Below, in pieces: positions 44,355 to 51,761 of a stretch of DNA of 51,820 nt. The notes under the pieces are model-generated. The model made no database searches. It was not told the origin of the DNA and saw only the letters and a program-made list of their open reading frames with translations. Each line of letters begins with the position of its first letter. Within the stretch, counting starts at the first letter, position 1. The stretch comes from UBA4655 sp964585575. Its GTDB lineage: Bacteria > Planctomycetota > Planctomycetia > Pirellulales > UBA1268. The position numbers and the translations under genes are program-made. The stretch is from assembly GCA_964585575.1 (NCBI GenBank), contig CAZPEM010000006.1, positions 1 to 51,820 of the forward strand, read 5' to 3'.

Positions 44355-44525
44355 ATGAACGAGGAATCTACGGGAGAAACCGCAGTCGAGGAAAACGCCG
44401 GACCACAGTCCGGACCACTGTGGGAGGCCCCCGATCTCGGGGACCTGGTTCGACTCCTCTCTGAGCTCCCGGAGGACCAACGCCAAGCCCTCGTGAGCCT
44501 CATGCGGCACGCCGCCGGCGGGTGA
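44355..44525 (+). CDS. Small acidic protein (56 aa), unknown
   Basis: ATG 44355 follows ggggag by about five bases. The product is acidic, with an ordered C-terminal half (LGDLVRLLSELPEDQRQALV SLMRHAA), probably two helices. No family is recognised. The start codon is the right arm of a short inverted repeat (gttcat 44329, atgaac 44355) around a ccccc/gggg stem, so translation might be structure-controlled. Confidence 0.5.
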   Translation: MNEESTGETAVEENAGPQSGPLWEAPDLGDLVRLLSELPEDQRQALVSLMRHAAGG

Positions 44526-44583
44526 TCGGGTGGGGCGGTGCTGCGTCACGCCGACGTCTGGCAAGGCAACTGCGACCCAGCCG

Positions 44584-44614
44584 TTCCCGTCATGGGCCTT
44601 CCCGTCATGGGGCC
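44584..44614. repeat. 15-bp tandem duplication beside the DUF2283 stop codon
   Basis: ttcccgtcatgggcc (44584) is repeated at 44599 with one extra g. It ends three bases beyond the minus-strand stop at 44618-44620. Confidence 0.8.
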
Positions 44615-44617
44615 CAT

Positions 44618-44887
44618 TCAGGCGGCGACGAGCGGCCGCAATTCGTCACGGTCGACGGCGGTTTGCCCCAGCGATTCAAGCAGGGCGAAGAACCTGTCAG
44701 GATCGAACAGGGCAGGATCGGTAATTTCGACACCGATCGCCCGGCCATCGGCGGCCCGGTCAACGAGCAGCACGTCGTCGATCCTGTCGGTTCGCACGGC
44801 TGAATCGCCGGGCTGCCGCGGCAGGTGAAAATAGGCGGCGATCGGTCGTCCGTGCCGGTACGTCACTTTCAAAAAAACCCGCTTCAT
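44618..44887 (-). CDS. DUF2283-like small protein
   Basis: The 89-residue product has the short beta core of DUF2283 (YFHLPRQPGDSAVRTDRI, then LLVDRAADGRAIGVEITD). Its gene overlaps the upstream DUF4258 gene by four bases (ATGA). Such pairs are widespread on mobile DNA and have been proposed as toxin-antitoxin-like modules. In that reading this would be the partner or antitoxin, but no activity is established from sequence. Confidence 0.7.
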   Translation of the reverse strand: MKRVFLKVTYRHGRPIAAYFHLPRQPGDSAVRTDRIDDVLLVDRAADGRAIGVEITDPALFDPDRFFALLESLGQTAVDRDELRPLVAA

Positions 44888-45147
44888 TGTGTCACCCGAT
44901 AGGCGGTAATCACGACGATCACCTGATCGCGTTCATCCGGCTCCACGACGACTTCCCAAGCATCGCCATCGTGGGCTGTTTCCAAAATCCATCGGCCTTT
45001 GGCACCGCCGCGACGGATGGCAGCAGTCGTTTCGATCATCAGTCGCAGGTCAACCTCGGAGAACCCACGATCAATCATCCGCTCCTCGACGTGCGGACTC
45101 AACTCCAGCTCGAAATTCCACCAGTCAGGATGAGTTTCGAGCGACAT
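44884..45147 (-). CDS. DUF4258-like protein, putative toxin-like partner
   Basis: The 87-residue product has the DUF4258/RelE-like compact fold pattern: SPHVEERMIDRGFSEVDLRL followed by a beta hairpin (GRWILETAHDGDAWEVVVEP, then VIVVITAYRV). It is the first gene of a pair with the DUF2283-like gene. A TATGAT (minus strand, 45189-45194) about 42 bases upstream may be its -10. Function by family is only suggestive. Confidence 0.7.
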   Translation of the reverse strand: MSLETHPDWWNFELELSPHVEERMIDRGFSEVDLRLMIETTAAIRRGGAKGRWILETAHDGDAWEVVVEPDERDQVIVVITAYRVTQ

Positions 45148-45290
45148 TTTCGCGATCCTGCCCGGTGACCAAACCTCGACCTGTCCCGATCATATCGTTT
45201 CTGCGCCCCTCGCCGGTCTCCTCAACCTTGTTTCGCCCGATTTTGCGGGGGTTTCGGAGACACACGCGACACGCCCGTCCCTTGAACCGT

Positions 45291-46058
45291 TCATTCCCGC
45301 ACCAGCGCCCGGGGCACGACGATCTCGTACTTCGCCACGTAGGCGCCCTTGGCAACGATGGTCCGGGGCCCGCTCCCCAGGTCGATCCGGTCCCTTGCCA
45401 GTTTTGCGACGACGGGCAGGCCGGCCCGTTCGGCCATGAACATGAAAAGCCGTTTCACCTTCACCGAGGAGCATGCCTCGAGGAGCGATTGCATCACCGT
45501 CGGCCGGAGCGTTCGCTGGTTCTCGAGCAACCCGTAGGTCTCCTCGAGATCCATGCGGTCCGGCGCCAAGAACAGACACTCGAGCAACGCTCGCTCCGGC
45601 GCCGAGGCCAGGAGGGAGAAGCCACCGAGAGCCTGCTCACGAACCGCGAGGCCGGCGGGCAGAAACTTGGACGTCACGTGGCTTACCTGGTCGGGCCAGC
45701 GATACCGCCGGAACCAGAGCGGCGGCCGCACGCCAGGCTGCGAAAAGAGCCAGACATGCCCGCGACCGAGGCGGGCAAACTGGGCGACCCCTTGGGCAGC
45801 GAGGGCCGTCAGCCCGCCGACATGCACCGCCAAGCCATCCTGGGCCTGCAGGGCGTGCAGGGCCCCCTGCCACGTGGGCGTATCACCGGGCCGCTTGAAG
45901 ACACCCGAACCGACTGATTCCAGCCATCCGCTGGCGACGTACTTCTGGGTGTGCTGCGGCGTGACTCCCAGGGCCGCCAGCGCAGACCGGGTGACCACCC
46001 CATGCCGCGGCAGGGAATGAACGAGCGACTTTAGTTTGGATTCGCTGGATATACCCAC
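45291..46058 (-). CDS. AbiEi-family antitoxin/regulator, orphan
   Basis: The 255-residue protein matches type IV AbiEi antitoxins: an N-terminal winged HTH (SLPRHGVVTRSALAALGVTP) and a C-terminal domain with RALLECLF and YGLLENQRTLRP. AbiEi represses its own operon by binding inverted repeats and neutralises the nucleotidyltransferase toxin AbiEii. Here no AbiEii gene follows: the next 140 bases are non-coding and then comes the DUF4258 pair. The start is GTG 46058; no Shine-Dalgarno is visible, and the start codon lies inside a palindrome. Family identity is good; system function is doubtful without the toxin. Confidence 0.8.
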   Translation of the reverse strand: MGISSESKLKSLVHSLPRHGVVTRSALAALGVTPQHTQKYVASGWLESVGSGVFKRPGDTPTWQGALHALQAQDGLAVHVGGLTALAAQGVAQFARLGRGHVWLFSQPGVRPPLWFRRYRWPDQVSHVTSKFLPAGLAVREQALGGFSLLASAPERALLECLFLAPDRMDLEETYGLLENQRTLRPTVMQSLLEACSSVKVKRLFMFMAERAGLPVVAKLARDRIDLGSGPRTIVAKGAYVAKYEIVVPRALVRE

Positions 46059-46098
46059 GGTATATTTCTAGCACGCAAATCAAAGTACGTGCTAGAAA
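46049..46098. promoter_or_regulatory. Two palindromes upstream of abiEi, likely operators
   Basis: atatacc/ggtatat (46049-46055 and 46059-46065) flanks the GTG start. Next to it tttctagcacg/cgtgctagaaa is a perfect 11-bp inverted repeat (46065-46075 and 46088-46098) with a 12-base spacer. AbiEi proteins are known to bind inverted repeats in their own promoter. Confidence 0.65.
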
Positions 46099-46120
46099 CC
46101 GTTTCGACAGCGGCTGCCCC

Positions 46121-46336
46121 TCACCCGGGCTTCCGGGCCCGATCCGGCAGTTGCTCGGCCCATGTGGCGAGCGGGTCGTAGGCGTCGGCGACACCCGTCG
46201 CCCACTCGATCCACTCGGCCGCTTCCTGCCGGGCACCCTCAGGGAGCGGTCGCCCCTCGACGACTGTGCGTACGGCCTCGACGAACTCCCGGAGATCGCC
46301 GCATCGCTTCCACAGCCGGGCCCGCTTGAACAGGGC
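46121..46336 (-). pseudogene. Truncated gene, C-terminal 71 codons
   Basis: A minus-strand frame reads ALFKRARLWKRCGDLREFVE and on through EGARQEAAEWIEWATGVADA to DRARKPG and a stop at 46121. It looks like a genuine Trp-rich helical C-terminus, but near 46336 the similarity to ordinary protein ends, exactly where the oppositely oriented helicase remnant begins. This marks a deletion or recombination junction. Confidence 0.45.
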
Positions 46337-47556
46337 TGTCTCCCGCTTCCTCTTTGCTGAGGCGGCAGGCGGAGCTTGATGAGCTTCTCAACGACCGCTG
46401 GTATTTGACGGAATTCGATGCCGCGCTGACGAAGACGTCGACGGCGATCCACCCCAAGATCACCGCCACCGTCCAGCGGGCTGCCGATCTGTGGGAACAG
46501 GGCGAGAAAGTCGTCATCTTCGCCTTCTATCGCCACACCTGCCGGGCCCTGCGGAGGCACATCAGCAACGAGATCGACCGGCGACTCTTCGCCAAGGCCC
46601 GCGAACGACTTGCCATGCCGGCGACGTCGCATGATCGCCGCGCCATCGAAACGCGCCTTGAGCAGATTCAAGACCGGTTCTTTGACGACACCGGTTCACC
46701 AGGCCAACGGGCGATGGATGCGGCCCTCGATTCCATCGTGGAACACCATGCAGCTGTGATCGATACCATGCCGGCCGCTGCGGAGACCCGCGCTGTTCTG
46801 ACAACGGTCATGCGGCGGTTTCTACGGGTTCACACAACGCTCGTGCGATGCTTCCCGTTCGAGAAGGAAGGGACTTCCGGGCCAGCGGACCTCGTCAATC
46901 AGTTTTTGGATTATGCCGATGGGTCCGGCATGTCGTGGCGTCAGAAGTTCCACAATTTCATCCAATTCGTCCTGACCCGGTGTTCGGCCGAGGAACGCAC
47001 GCAGTACCTGACAGAACTCCAGCGGATCAGCACTGGGGCACACAAGGCTGGTGAGGATGACGCGGGCGACCAAGCCGGCCATGACGAAGGGGATGGCACG
47101 ACGCTTGCAAATGTCGCGTTGTGCAGCGGCGAGACACGGATGGAGGTGCGGGTGCGCCGCATGCGCACCTTCAATACGCCCTTTTTTCCGGACGTACTCG
47201 TGTGTAGTGAGGTCATGGCCGAGGGCGTGGACCTCCAGCGATTCTGTCGTCACATGATCCACCACGACCTGGCCTGGAACCCAAGCACGATCGAGCAACG
47301 CACCGGCAGGATCGACCGGATCGGCTGCAAGGCGACCAACCGACACCCGATCATGTCGTTTCTGCCCTACATCGGCGGAGCAGCAGACGAGCGCCAGTTC
47401 CGGGTGATGCGGGACCGGGAGCAGTGGTTCCAGGTCGTCATGGGGCAGGAAGAGGTGGCCAACCTCATCACCGCCGAGACGATCGACTCGACGTTCCCCC
47501 TGCCCAAGCCCCTGGTCGAGTCCCTCGCGTTCGACCTCTCGGTGAACGGCGATTGA
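46330..47556 (+). pseudogene. SNF2-type helicase, C-terminal remnant lacking the first RecA domain
   Basis: About 408 codons encode the second half of a large SF2/SNF2-like helicase: LWEQGEKVVIFAFYRHTCRA (motif IV region), a helical insert with variable loops, VLVCSEVMAEGVDLQRFCRH (motif V) and IEQRTGRIDRIG (motif VI with arginine fingers). No Walker A or DEAD box precedes it; an in-frame TGA at 46327 closes the frame right at the junction with the opposite remnant. A TTG at 46354 is the only early start. Similar long helicases occur in phage-defence islands (for example DISARM-type), so this may be a broken defence gene. Family level is firm; the system is inference. Confidence 0.75.
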
Positions 47557-47602
47557 ACTGTTTTTTGGATTTTTGGACGGCCGAGCCCATTTCGCCCATT
47601 GC

Positions 47603-47645
47603 TTGATAGACTCCAGCCTATCAAAATGCTCGTTTTTGATAGGCT
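47603..47645. promoter_or_regulatory. Palindromic operator of the mobile-mystery A/B operon
   Basis: agcctatcaaaa (47615-47626) and ttttgataggct (47634-47645) form a perfect 12-bp inverted repeat with a seven-base spacer, 36 bases before ATG 47682. An extra half-site ttgatag lies at 47603-47609. The HTH protein encoded next is the obvious binder. Confidence 0.65.
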
Positions 47646-47681
47646 ATACTCTATCCGCCAAACGCCTTTGGAGTCACTTTT

Positions 47682-48152
47682 ATGGCCCGTTATGCAGGGA
47701 ACGCAGCTCTAGGCCGACGGCAGCTCGACGCCGCTGTCTGTTCGCGCCTGGCGGCAAAAGTCCCGCCACGCCCGGCCCGGGGGTGGGTGGCTGCAATACG
47801 GTCAGCGCTCGGCATGACCACGCGCCAGCTCGCGGCACGTATGGGCATGCGGCAACCCTCCCTCATCGCCCTCGAGAAAGCGGAGGCCGCGGGCACCGTT
47901 TCGCTGAACACGCTTCGGCGAGCCGCCGAGGCCCTCGACTGCGATCTCGCCTATGTTCTCGTTCCCCGCAGACCGCTTGATGAGACCGTGAAGCGTCGTG
48001 CTCGCGCGATCGCCGAGGCTCACGTGGCCGCCGCGTCGCACTCGATGCAGTTGGAGGGCCAAGGAATCAGCCCTCGGGCACGGGCGGCAGAGGTGAGTCG
48101 GCTGACTGAGGCTCTTGTGAACGAGGGTAGCCGTCTCTGGGAGGACTTGTGA
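47682..48152 (+). CDS. Mobile mystery protein A: HTH regulator with Fic-antitoxin motif
   Basis: The 156-residue protein has a Cro/C1-type HTH (RSALGMTTRQLAARMGMRQP and LIALEKAEAAGTVSLNTLRR) and a helical C-terminus. Its layout and its partner match the 'mobile mystery protein A' family. In the C-terminal helix, residues 121-126 read SMQLEG, fitting the [S/T]xxxE[G/N] motif by which class I antitoxins block the ATP site of Fic enzymes. It may therefore both repress the operon (palindrome at 47615-47645) and inhibit the Fic protein. ggag stands eight bases before ATG 47682, and its stop overlaps the fic gene by four bases. The dual role is inference from motifs. Confidence 0.8.
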   Translation: MARYAGNAALGRRQLDAAVCSRLAAKVPPRPARGWVAAIRSALGMTTRQLAARMGMRQPSLIALEKAEAAGTVSLNTLRRAAEALDCDLAYVLVPRRPLDETVKRRARAIAEAHVAAASHSMQLEGQGISPRARAAEVSRLTEALVNEGSRLWEDL

Positions 48153-48739
48153 GCGATCCTCTGTTCTCGCCAGAGCATCCAAACGAGACGCTCCTCGATC
48201 CCGATGAACGTCGGCAGCTGCTCCTACCGCACATTGCCACACGGGCTCAGCTCAACGAGGCCGAGCAGGAAAACATCGCTGTCGCGACTGCGTGGGCTTT
48301 TGCCCGTCGACGCGATGTTTTGAAGGAGAGCTTTTTGCTCTCGCTTCACAAGCGGATGCTTGGCCAGGTCTGGCGATGGGCCGGCACCATCCGCAATTCC
48401 GACCGAAATATCGGCATGGCCTTCCATCAAATACGGCCGCAGATGCGGCTGCTGATCGAGGACGCGGGATACTGGCTTGAAAACGGCACTTTCCCACCGG
48501 ACGAGATCGCAGTGCGGTTCCATCACCGACTGGTCCTGATCCATCCGTTCCCGAACGGCAACGGCCGACACGGCCGACTTGCCGCCGATCTGCTCGCGGT
48601 GCGACTCGGCCAAGCCCGCTTTACCTGGGGCCGCGTGAATCTCGCGGAGCCGGAGGAGACCAGGCGGCGATATATCGCGGCGCTCCGGGCCGCGGATGCC
48701 CACGACATCCGCCCGCTGCTCGAGTTCGCCCGCTCGTAA
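48149..48739 (+). CDS. Mobile mystery protein B: Fic-domain protein
   Basis: The 196-residue protein carries a Fic domain: LHKRMLGQVWRWAGTIR (the substrate flap region) and the core motif HPFPNGNGRH at 132-141. Fic enzymes transfer AMP or related groups to proteins. The canonical motif HxFx[D/E]GNGR has an acidic residue for magnesium; here it is Asn136, which could weaken or change the reaction. There is no N- or C-terminal self-inhibitory [S/T]xxxE[G/N] motif inside this protein; it sits in the upstream partner. GTG 48149 overlaps that gene's stop. Family is firm, activity open. Confidence 0.82.
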   Translation: MSDPLFSPEHPNETLLDPDERRQLLLPHIATRAQLNEAEQENIAVATAWAFARRRDVLKESFLLSLHKRMLGQVWRWAGTIRNSDRNIGMAFHQIRPQMRLLIEDAGYWLENGTFPPDEIAVRFHHRLVLIHPFPNGNGRHGRLAADLLAVRLGQARFTWGRVNLAEPEETRRRYIAALRAADAHDIRPLLEFARS

Positions 48740-49252
48740 GCATGCTCGGCCGCCGCTGCGGCCGGCCGACCGGGCGAAGAAGCCCACCACGGCCCCCGGG
48801 AAATCGCCCGGCAATCGCTTTTCCTTGCAGTTCCGAAAGGCTTGACGGGCCGAATGCCTGTTTTCGGACCGAGGCTCCCATAAATATCGCGCAGGGCCCA
48901 TGCGCTCTGCACGCAGAAAGGCTCTGTCTGCCAAACGGCCTGAAGATCGGCCCTCCCGCCGACCGGTTCCAGTTGGAACGAAAGAGGGGGGCAACGTCGC
49001 TGGACACGCCCTGGGACACAGGGAAATCCAGCGACTTGCGGAATAAGCCCGGTGCGCTGACGACTCCGACCGGGACGCAAAGCCCTTGGAGGGTCTCCCG
49101 CACGGGGAATGGATGAAACCTGCGAACCCGTTACCAAACTGCTGCAGGCGGTGTGCTACCCGGCTCCGACGGTTGGCAACCCGGCTCCCTTCACGGGGAG
49201 TCGGTATGCACCCTCACCAACGGTTGGCGATCTCTGCGGCCCGTTGCGGGTG
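48740..49252. other. 513-bp region without a convincing gene
   Basis: No frame has both start signal and protein-like sequence. The central part contains strongly structured elements (48996-49084, listed separately). Near 49150-49240 there are loosely repeated motifs (ccggctcc, acggttggc). A 61-codon frame starting at 49109 exists but has no clear ribosome-binding site. Confidence 0.5.
48996..49084 (+). ncRNA. Candidate structured RNA with two strong stem-loops
   Basis: gtcgctgga (48996-49004) pairs perfectly with tccagcgac (49027-49035), enclosing ccctg/caggg (49009-49013, 49019-49023). Directly after it ttgcg/cgcaa (49036-49040, 49076-49080) encloses cccggt/accggg (49048-49053, 49069-49074). 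The segment gggacgcaaagcc (49072-49084) equals the core of class I cyclic-di-GMP riboswitches, but the remaining consensus is incomplete. Expression and class are unproven. Confidence 0.3.
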
Positions 49253-50086
49253 TCAGACGCGAGGGGACGGCCGATGCCGGGGTATGCCGCGTGATGCCCG
49301 CCGCCATTCCTGGACGACTCGCTTGCCGTCGTTCCGCTGGGGGAAGCCAAGCTCCTTCGCCGCGATCGCCCACTCGACGGCCTTGTAGTTGTCGAGCTTC
49401 CGCTTGTTGGGGTACTCCCGCTGCGTGATGAGCCAGATCGCGATCCGCTCGATGCTCGTGCCGTCCTGCCGCTTTGCGTAGATCGCCTCGACGAGACGGC
49501 GTTCCTGATCGTCGACGGCAAACTCCAGGCTGGATGTCTTGGTGCCGCTGGCCTTCGCCCGGAGCCCGATGAGTTTCCAACCCATGGGAGCCCGGCTGCA
49601 GACCGGCAGCCCGCGCGTCCGTCGTTCGGCATTGACCTCCAGCGTTCGCTCACTGGCGGATGACCGTCCCACTTCCGCAACGGCCCGCAGGAGGACTGCG
49701 ACCCCCTCCCCGTGCCCCGCGAACAGGTTGACCGGCACGTCCAGAGAATGAAATCGCACCTCCCGCTGCACCAGAGCGTGGATGACGTCGGCGCCATCGG
49801 CCGCAGAGCGAAAGCAGCGGTCGAGCGCAGGCACGATCAGGTGGTCACCCCGGCCTAAACGGGCAAGCACCTCCCTGCCCTGCTCTCGGTCGGCGAACGG
49901 GTGACTGCCTTGGGCAGCGGCGTCACAGAAGAACCCGCCCCACTGGATGCCCGCGGGCTCAAGGTTCCGCCGCCAGTATTCCCGGACCTGCTCCCGCTGC
50001 ACCGCCTCGGTCAGATCCCGCTTGGCGGCCGACAGCCGACCGTATCCAAAGCACGTGGTCCGCCGCATGTCGTTCTGCTTTTGCAC
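49253..50086 (-). CDS. Serine recombinase (resolvase/invertase family)
   Basis: The 277-residue protein begins with the resolvase catalytic domain: CFGYGRLSAAKRDLT carries the nucleophilic serine in the YxRxS context, and LDRCFRSAADGADVI is the conserved DR-containing helix. A C-terminal recombinase-like DNA-binding part follows (VDDQERRLVEAIYAKRQDG, ISIERIA-type SIERIAIWL). It would cut and rejoin DNA through a 5'-phosphoserine link and may mobilise this region. I chose GTG 50086 because ggag lies seven bases upstream; ATG 50068 is next. It is shorter than large serine integrases. Attachment sites were not found. Confidence 0.82.
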   Translation of the reverse strand: MQKQNDMRRTTCFGYGRLSAAKRDLTEAVQREQVREYWRRNLEPAGIQWGGFFCDAAAQGSHPFADREQGREVLARLGRGDHLIVPALDRCFRSAADGADVIHALVQREVRFHSLDVPVNLFAGHGEGVAVLLRAVAEVGRSSASERTLEVNAERRTRGLPVCSRAPMGWKLIGLRAKASGTKTSSLEFAVDDQERRLVEAIYAKRQDGTSIERIAIWLITQREYPNKRKLDNYKAVEWAIAAKELGFPQRNDGKRVVQEWRRASRGIPRHRPSPRV

Positions 50087-50367
50087 GGTGTTTCTCCTTT
50101 CTTCGTCGTTCGTCCTCCTCTCATTTATGGGGGGCTCGGTGCCCTCAACAGACATTCGATAGCAGTGACACCATTCGCCGTACCCATCGCTGGCCCAGTT
50201 CCAGCTTGCCTCGAGCACCATCCGCATCTTTCAAGAGCCACTGGTCAACCCCGAGTCGCACCATTTTTTCTGTCCCGCGGTACATGGTCGCCATCGGTGG
50301 CGGCCGGAGGTTCATGGCCAATGCGGTTCCCCGTTGGAGTCTGGCCTCGATCATCTAGGAGAAACCC

Positions 50368-50553
50368 ATGCGCTTCGTACTCCTGCTCCTTGTCGCTGCG
50401 TGGCAGGTCGAGATGGCGGTCGACTGTGCCCACCGCTGCGTGCGCCGCCCGAAGGTCGTGGCGGTTGAGAAGTCCACCACTCCCGCCCAGTGCAGAGGAC
50501 CGCAATGCCAGATGCCCAAGCCGCGCCCCGTGCCACCCTCGCCGAGTCGCTGA
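50368..50553 (+). CDS. Small exported Cys-containing peptide (61 aa), unknown
   Basis: ATG 50368 has ggag six bases upstream. The peptide has a signal-like start (RFVLLLLVAAWQVEMAV) and a short tail with four cysteines (DCAHRC, QCRGPQC) and prolines. It overlaps the next gene by 49 bases in another frame. No family recognised. Context suggests it belongs to the three-gene module ending with the sigma-like protein. Confidence 0.5.
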   Translation: MRFVLLLLVAAWQVEMAVDCAHRCVRRPKVVAVEKSTTPAQCRGPQCQMPKPRPVPPSPSR

Positions 50554-50771
50554 TGAATCCGGAGATCGTCGTGAAGGCGGTCGAGCGATTCGGACTGCCC
50601 CTCGTCATGCTGGCCGTGATCCTCTGGTGGGCGAAGAACGACGTCGTCATGCCGCTCTTGAACGCCCACTTCGAGGTGGTCGAGCAGATCGTGCGCGGCC
50701 AGAAGGAGCACACGGAGAAACTCGACGCCCTCGGCAACAAGCTCGACGAACTCATCAGGGTCAGTAAGTGA
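50505..50771 (+). CDS. Small membrane protein with coiled-coil tail, holin-like topology
   Basis: The 88-residue product has one membrane helix (RFGLPLVMLAVILWW) and a charged amphipathic tail (VVEQIVRGQKEHTEKLDALG). This topology resembles small phage membrane proteins, but no family is certain. Agagg precedes ATG 50505; GTG 50490 is an alternative start. It overlaps the sigma-like gene by four bases (GTGA). Confidence 0.55.
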   Translation: MPDAQAAPRATLAESLMNPEIVVKAVERFGLPLVMLAVILWWAKNDVVMPLLNAHFEVVEQIVRGQKEHTEKLDALGNKLDELIRVSK

Positions 50772-51280
50772 CGTCGCGCCGCCTGACTGCTACCCAGCAG
50801 GGCTACGCAGAACAGGCCACACGCCTGGTCCGCGCCGTCATCGGTGCGTACCTCAAGCGGAACCCCGACTTGATGGAGGTCGCCAACCGCTGCGACCTAA
50901 CCGGCGCAGCGGAGCAGGCGGTCTGCCAAGCGGCACTCACCTACAACCCCGGGAAAGCGGGCATCAGCGCCTACTTCACGGTGGCCATCCGCCGGGCCAT
51001 CTCCAAGGAAATCCAGGCCCGGCGGAACCATGAACGCCGGATGCGGGCTGCTTGGGAAATCGCCAAGCCGCACTTGAACCCGCACATCGAGCGGATGAAA
51101 CGCCGGGCGGTGAGGGCGCTCAAGATGCTGTCGCCCTATGACCGGCAACTGCTGGAGGACCACTTGATCGAGGGCGTCACGCTCGAGCGGCTCGGCCTTG
51201 AGCAGTCCCTTGACGGGCGCACAATCCGGAAGCGGATCAACAAGGCGATCGATAGACTGCGGGAGGCGGAGAAGGATCTG

Positions 51281-51286
<6 letters not shown>
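50768..51286 (+). CDS. Small sigma-70-like factor
   Basis: The 172-residue protein contains a region-2-like helix (LTYNPGKAGISAYFTVAIRR followed by AISKEIQARRNHERR, compare the sigma pattern YDPxKGxFxTYAxWWIRxAI). A region-4-like HTH ends it (ALKMLSPYDRQLLEDHLIEG and LDGRTIRKRINKAIDRLRE). It is shorter than housekeeping sigma factors and like those of phages and mobile elements. The GTG start overlaps the upstream membrane-protein gene. The TAA stop lies at the distal edge of the attC-like site. RNA polymerase binding is inferred from family. Confidence 0.65.
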
Positions 51287-51334
<48 letters not shown>

Positions 51335-51340
<6 letters not shown>

Positions 51341-51730
51341 CACGCCACCGTGTGGATATGGGCCGGACCAAAGAAAGCACTGAGCGTCGTCTCCCAATGG
51401 AGCGTCTGCCATCGGATTCTCCTCGTCGCCGATTTCATAGCAACCACCTGCTCCGTTCGGATACCTCCAGATGACCCACTTGTCGTCCAGGACGCCTCGG
51501 ACGAAATCGACTGCTTCGGCCAGGACCTCGCCAACCTGGTCGGCTGCCTCGAGGTCGCCAGAGGCCCCGGGCGTGAAGTGGCAGTGGGTAAGCTCCCCGA
51601 CGTAGACGGTAATCTCGCCATTATCGAAGGCGACGACGAGATCACCGACCTCCCGGCAACGTGCAGACACGCGCAGTGCCCCGTCGGCATCGCGCTGGAA
51701 GTCGACGCCGGCCAACCGAAGCCCTTCCAT
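51335..51730 (-). CDS. Integron cassette ORF, unknown function
   Basis: The 131-residue product has normal protein composition (DFQRDADGALRVSARCREVG, then VYVGELTHCHF and WVIWRYPNGAGGCYEIGDEE) and no recognised family. It might be an immunity- or TA-type protein, but nothing visible supports that. ATG 51730 is preferred; GTG 51754, just after the TTAGGC boundary, is possible. The ORF fills the cassette exactly, from about 30 bases after the core site at 51762 to a stop inside the attC R'' box. A plus-strand frame here looks less protein-like. Confidence 0.6.
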
Positions 51731-51761
51731 GCAGCGGCTCGCTAGAGGGGTCACTTGCGTG

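Noticed and set aside
45148..45290. AbiEii toxin gene after abiEi
   Set aside because: Only 143 bases are available and no frame has nucleotidyltransferase motifs.
49072..49084. Definite cyclic-di-GMP-I riboswitch
   Set aside because: The 13-base core matches, but the tetraloop receptor and the second conserved block are not convincing; kept only as a candidate structured RNA.
49109..49294. 61-codon plus-strand frame with PTVG motifs
   Set aside because: No convincing Shine-Dalgarno; it overlaps the recombinase 3' end and has no recognisable features. Left as unassigned.
50145..50354. 69-codon minus-strand frame between recombinase and peptide genes
   Set aside because: No start signal and no family; could be real but unsupported.
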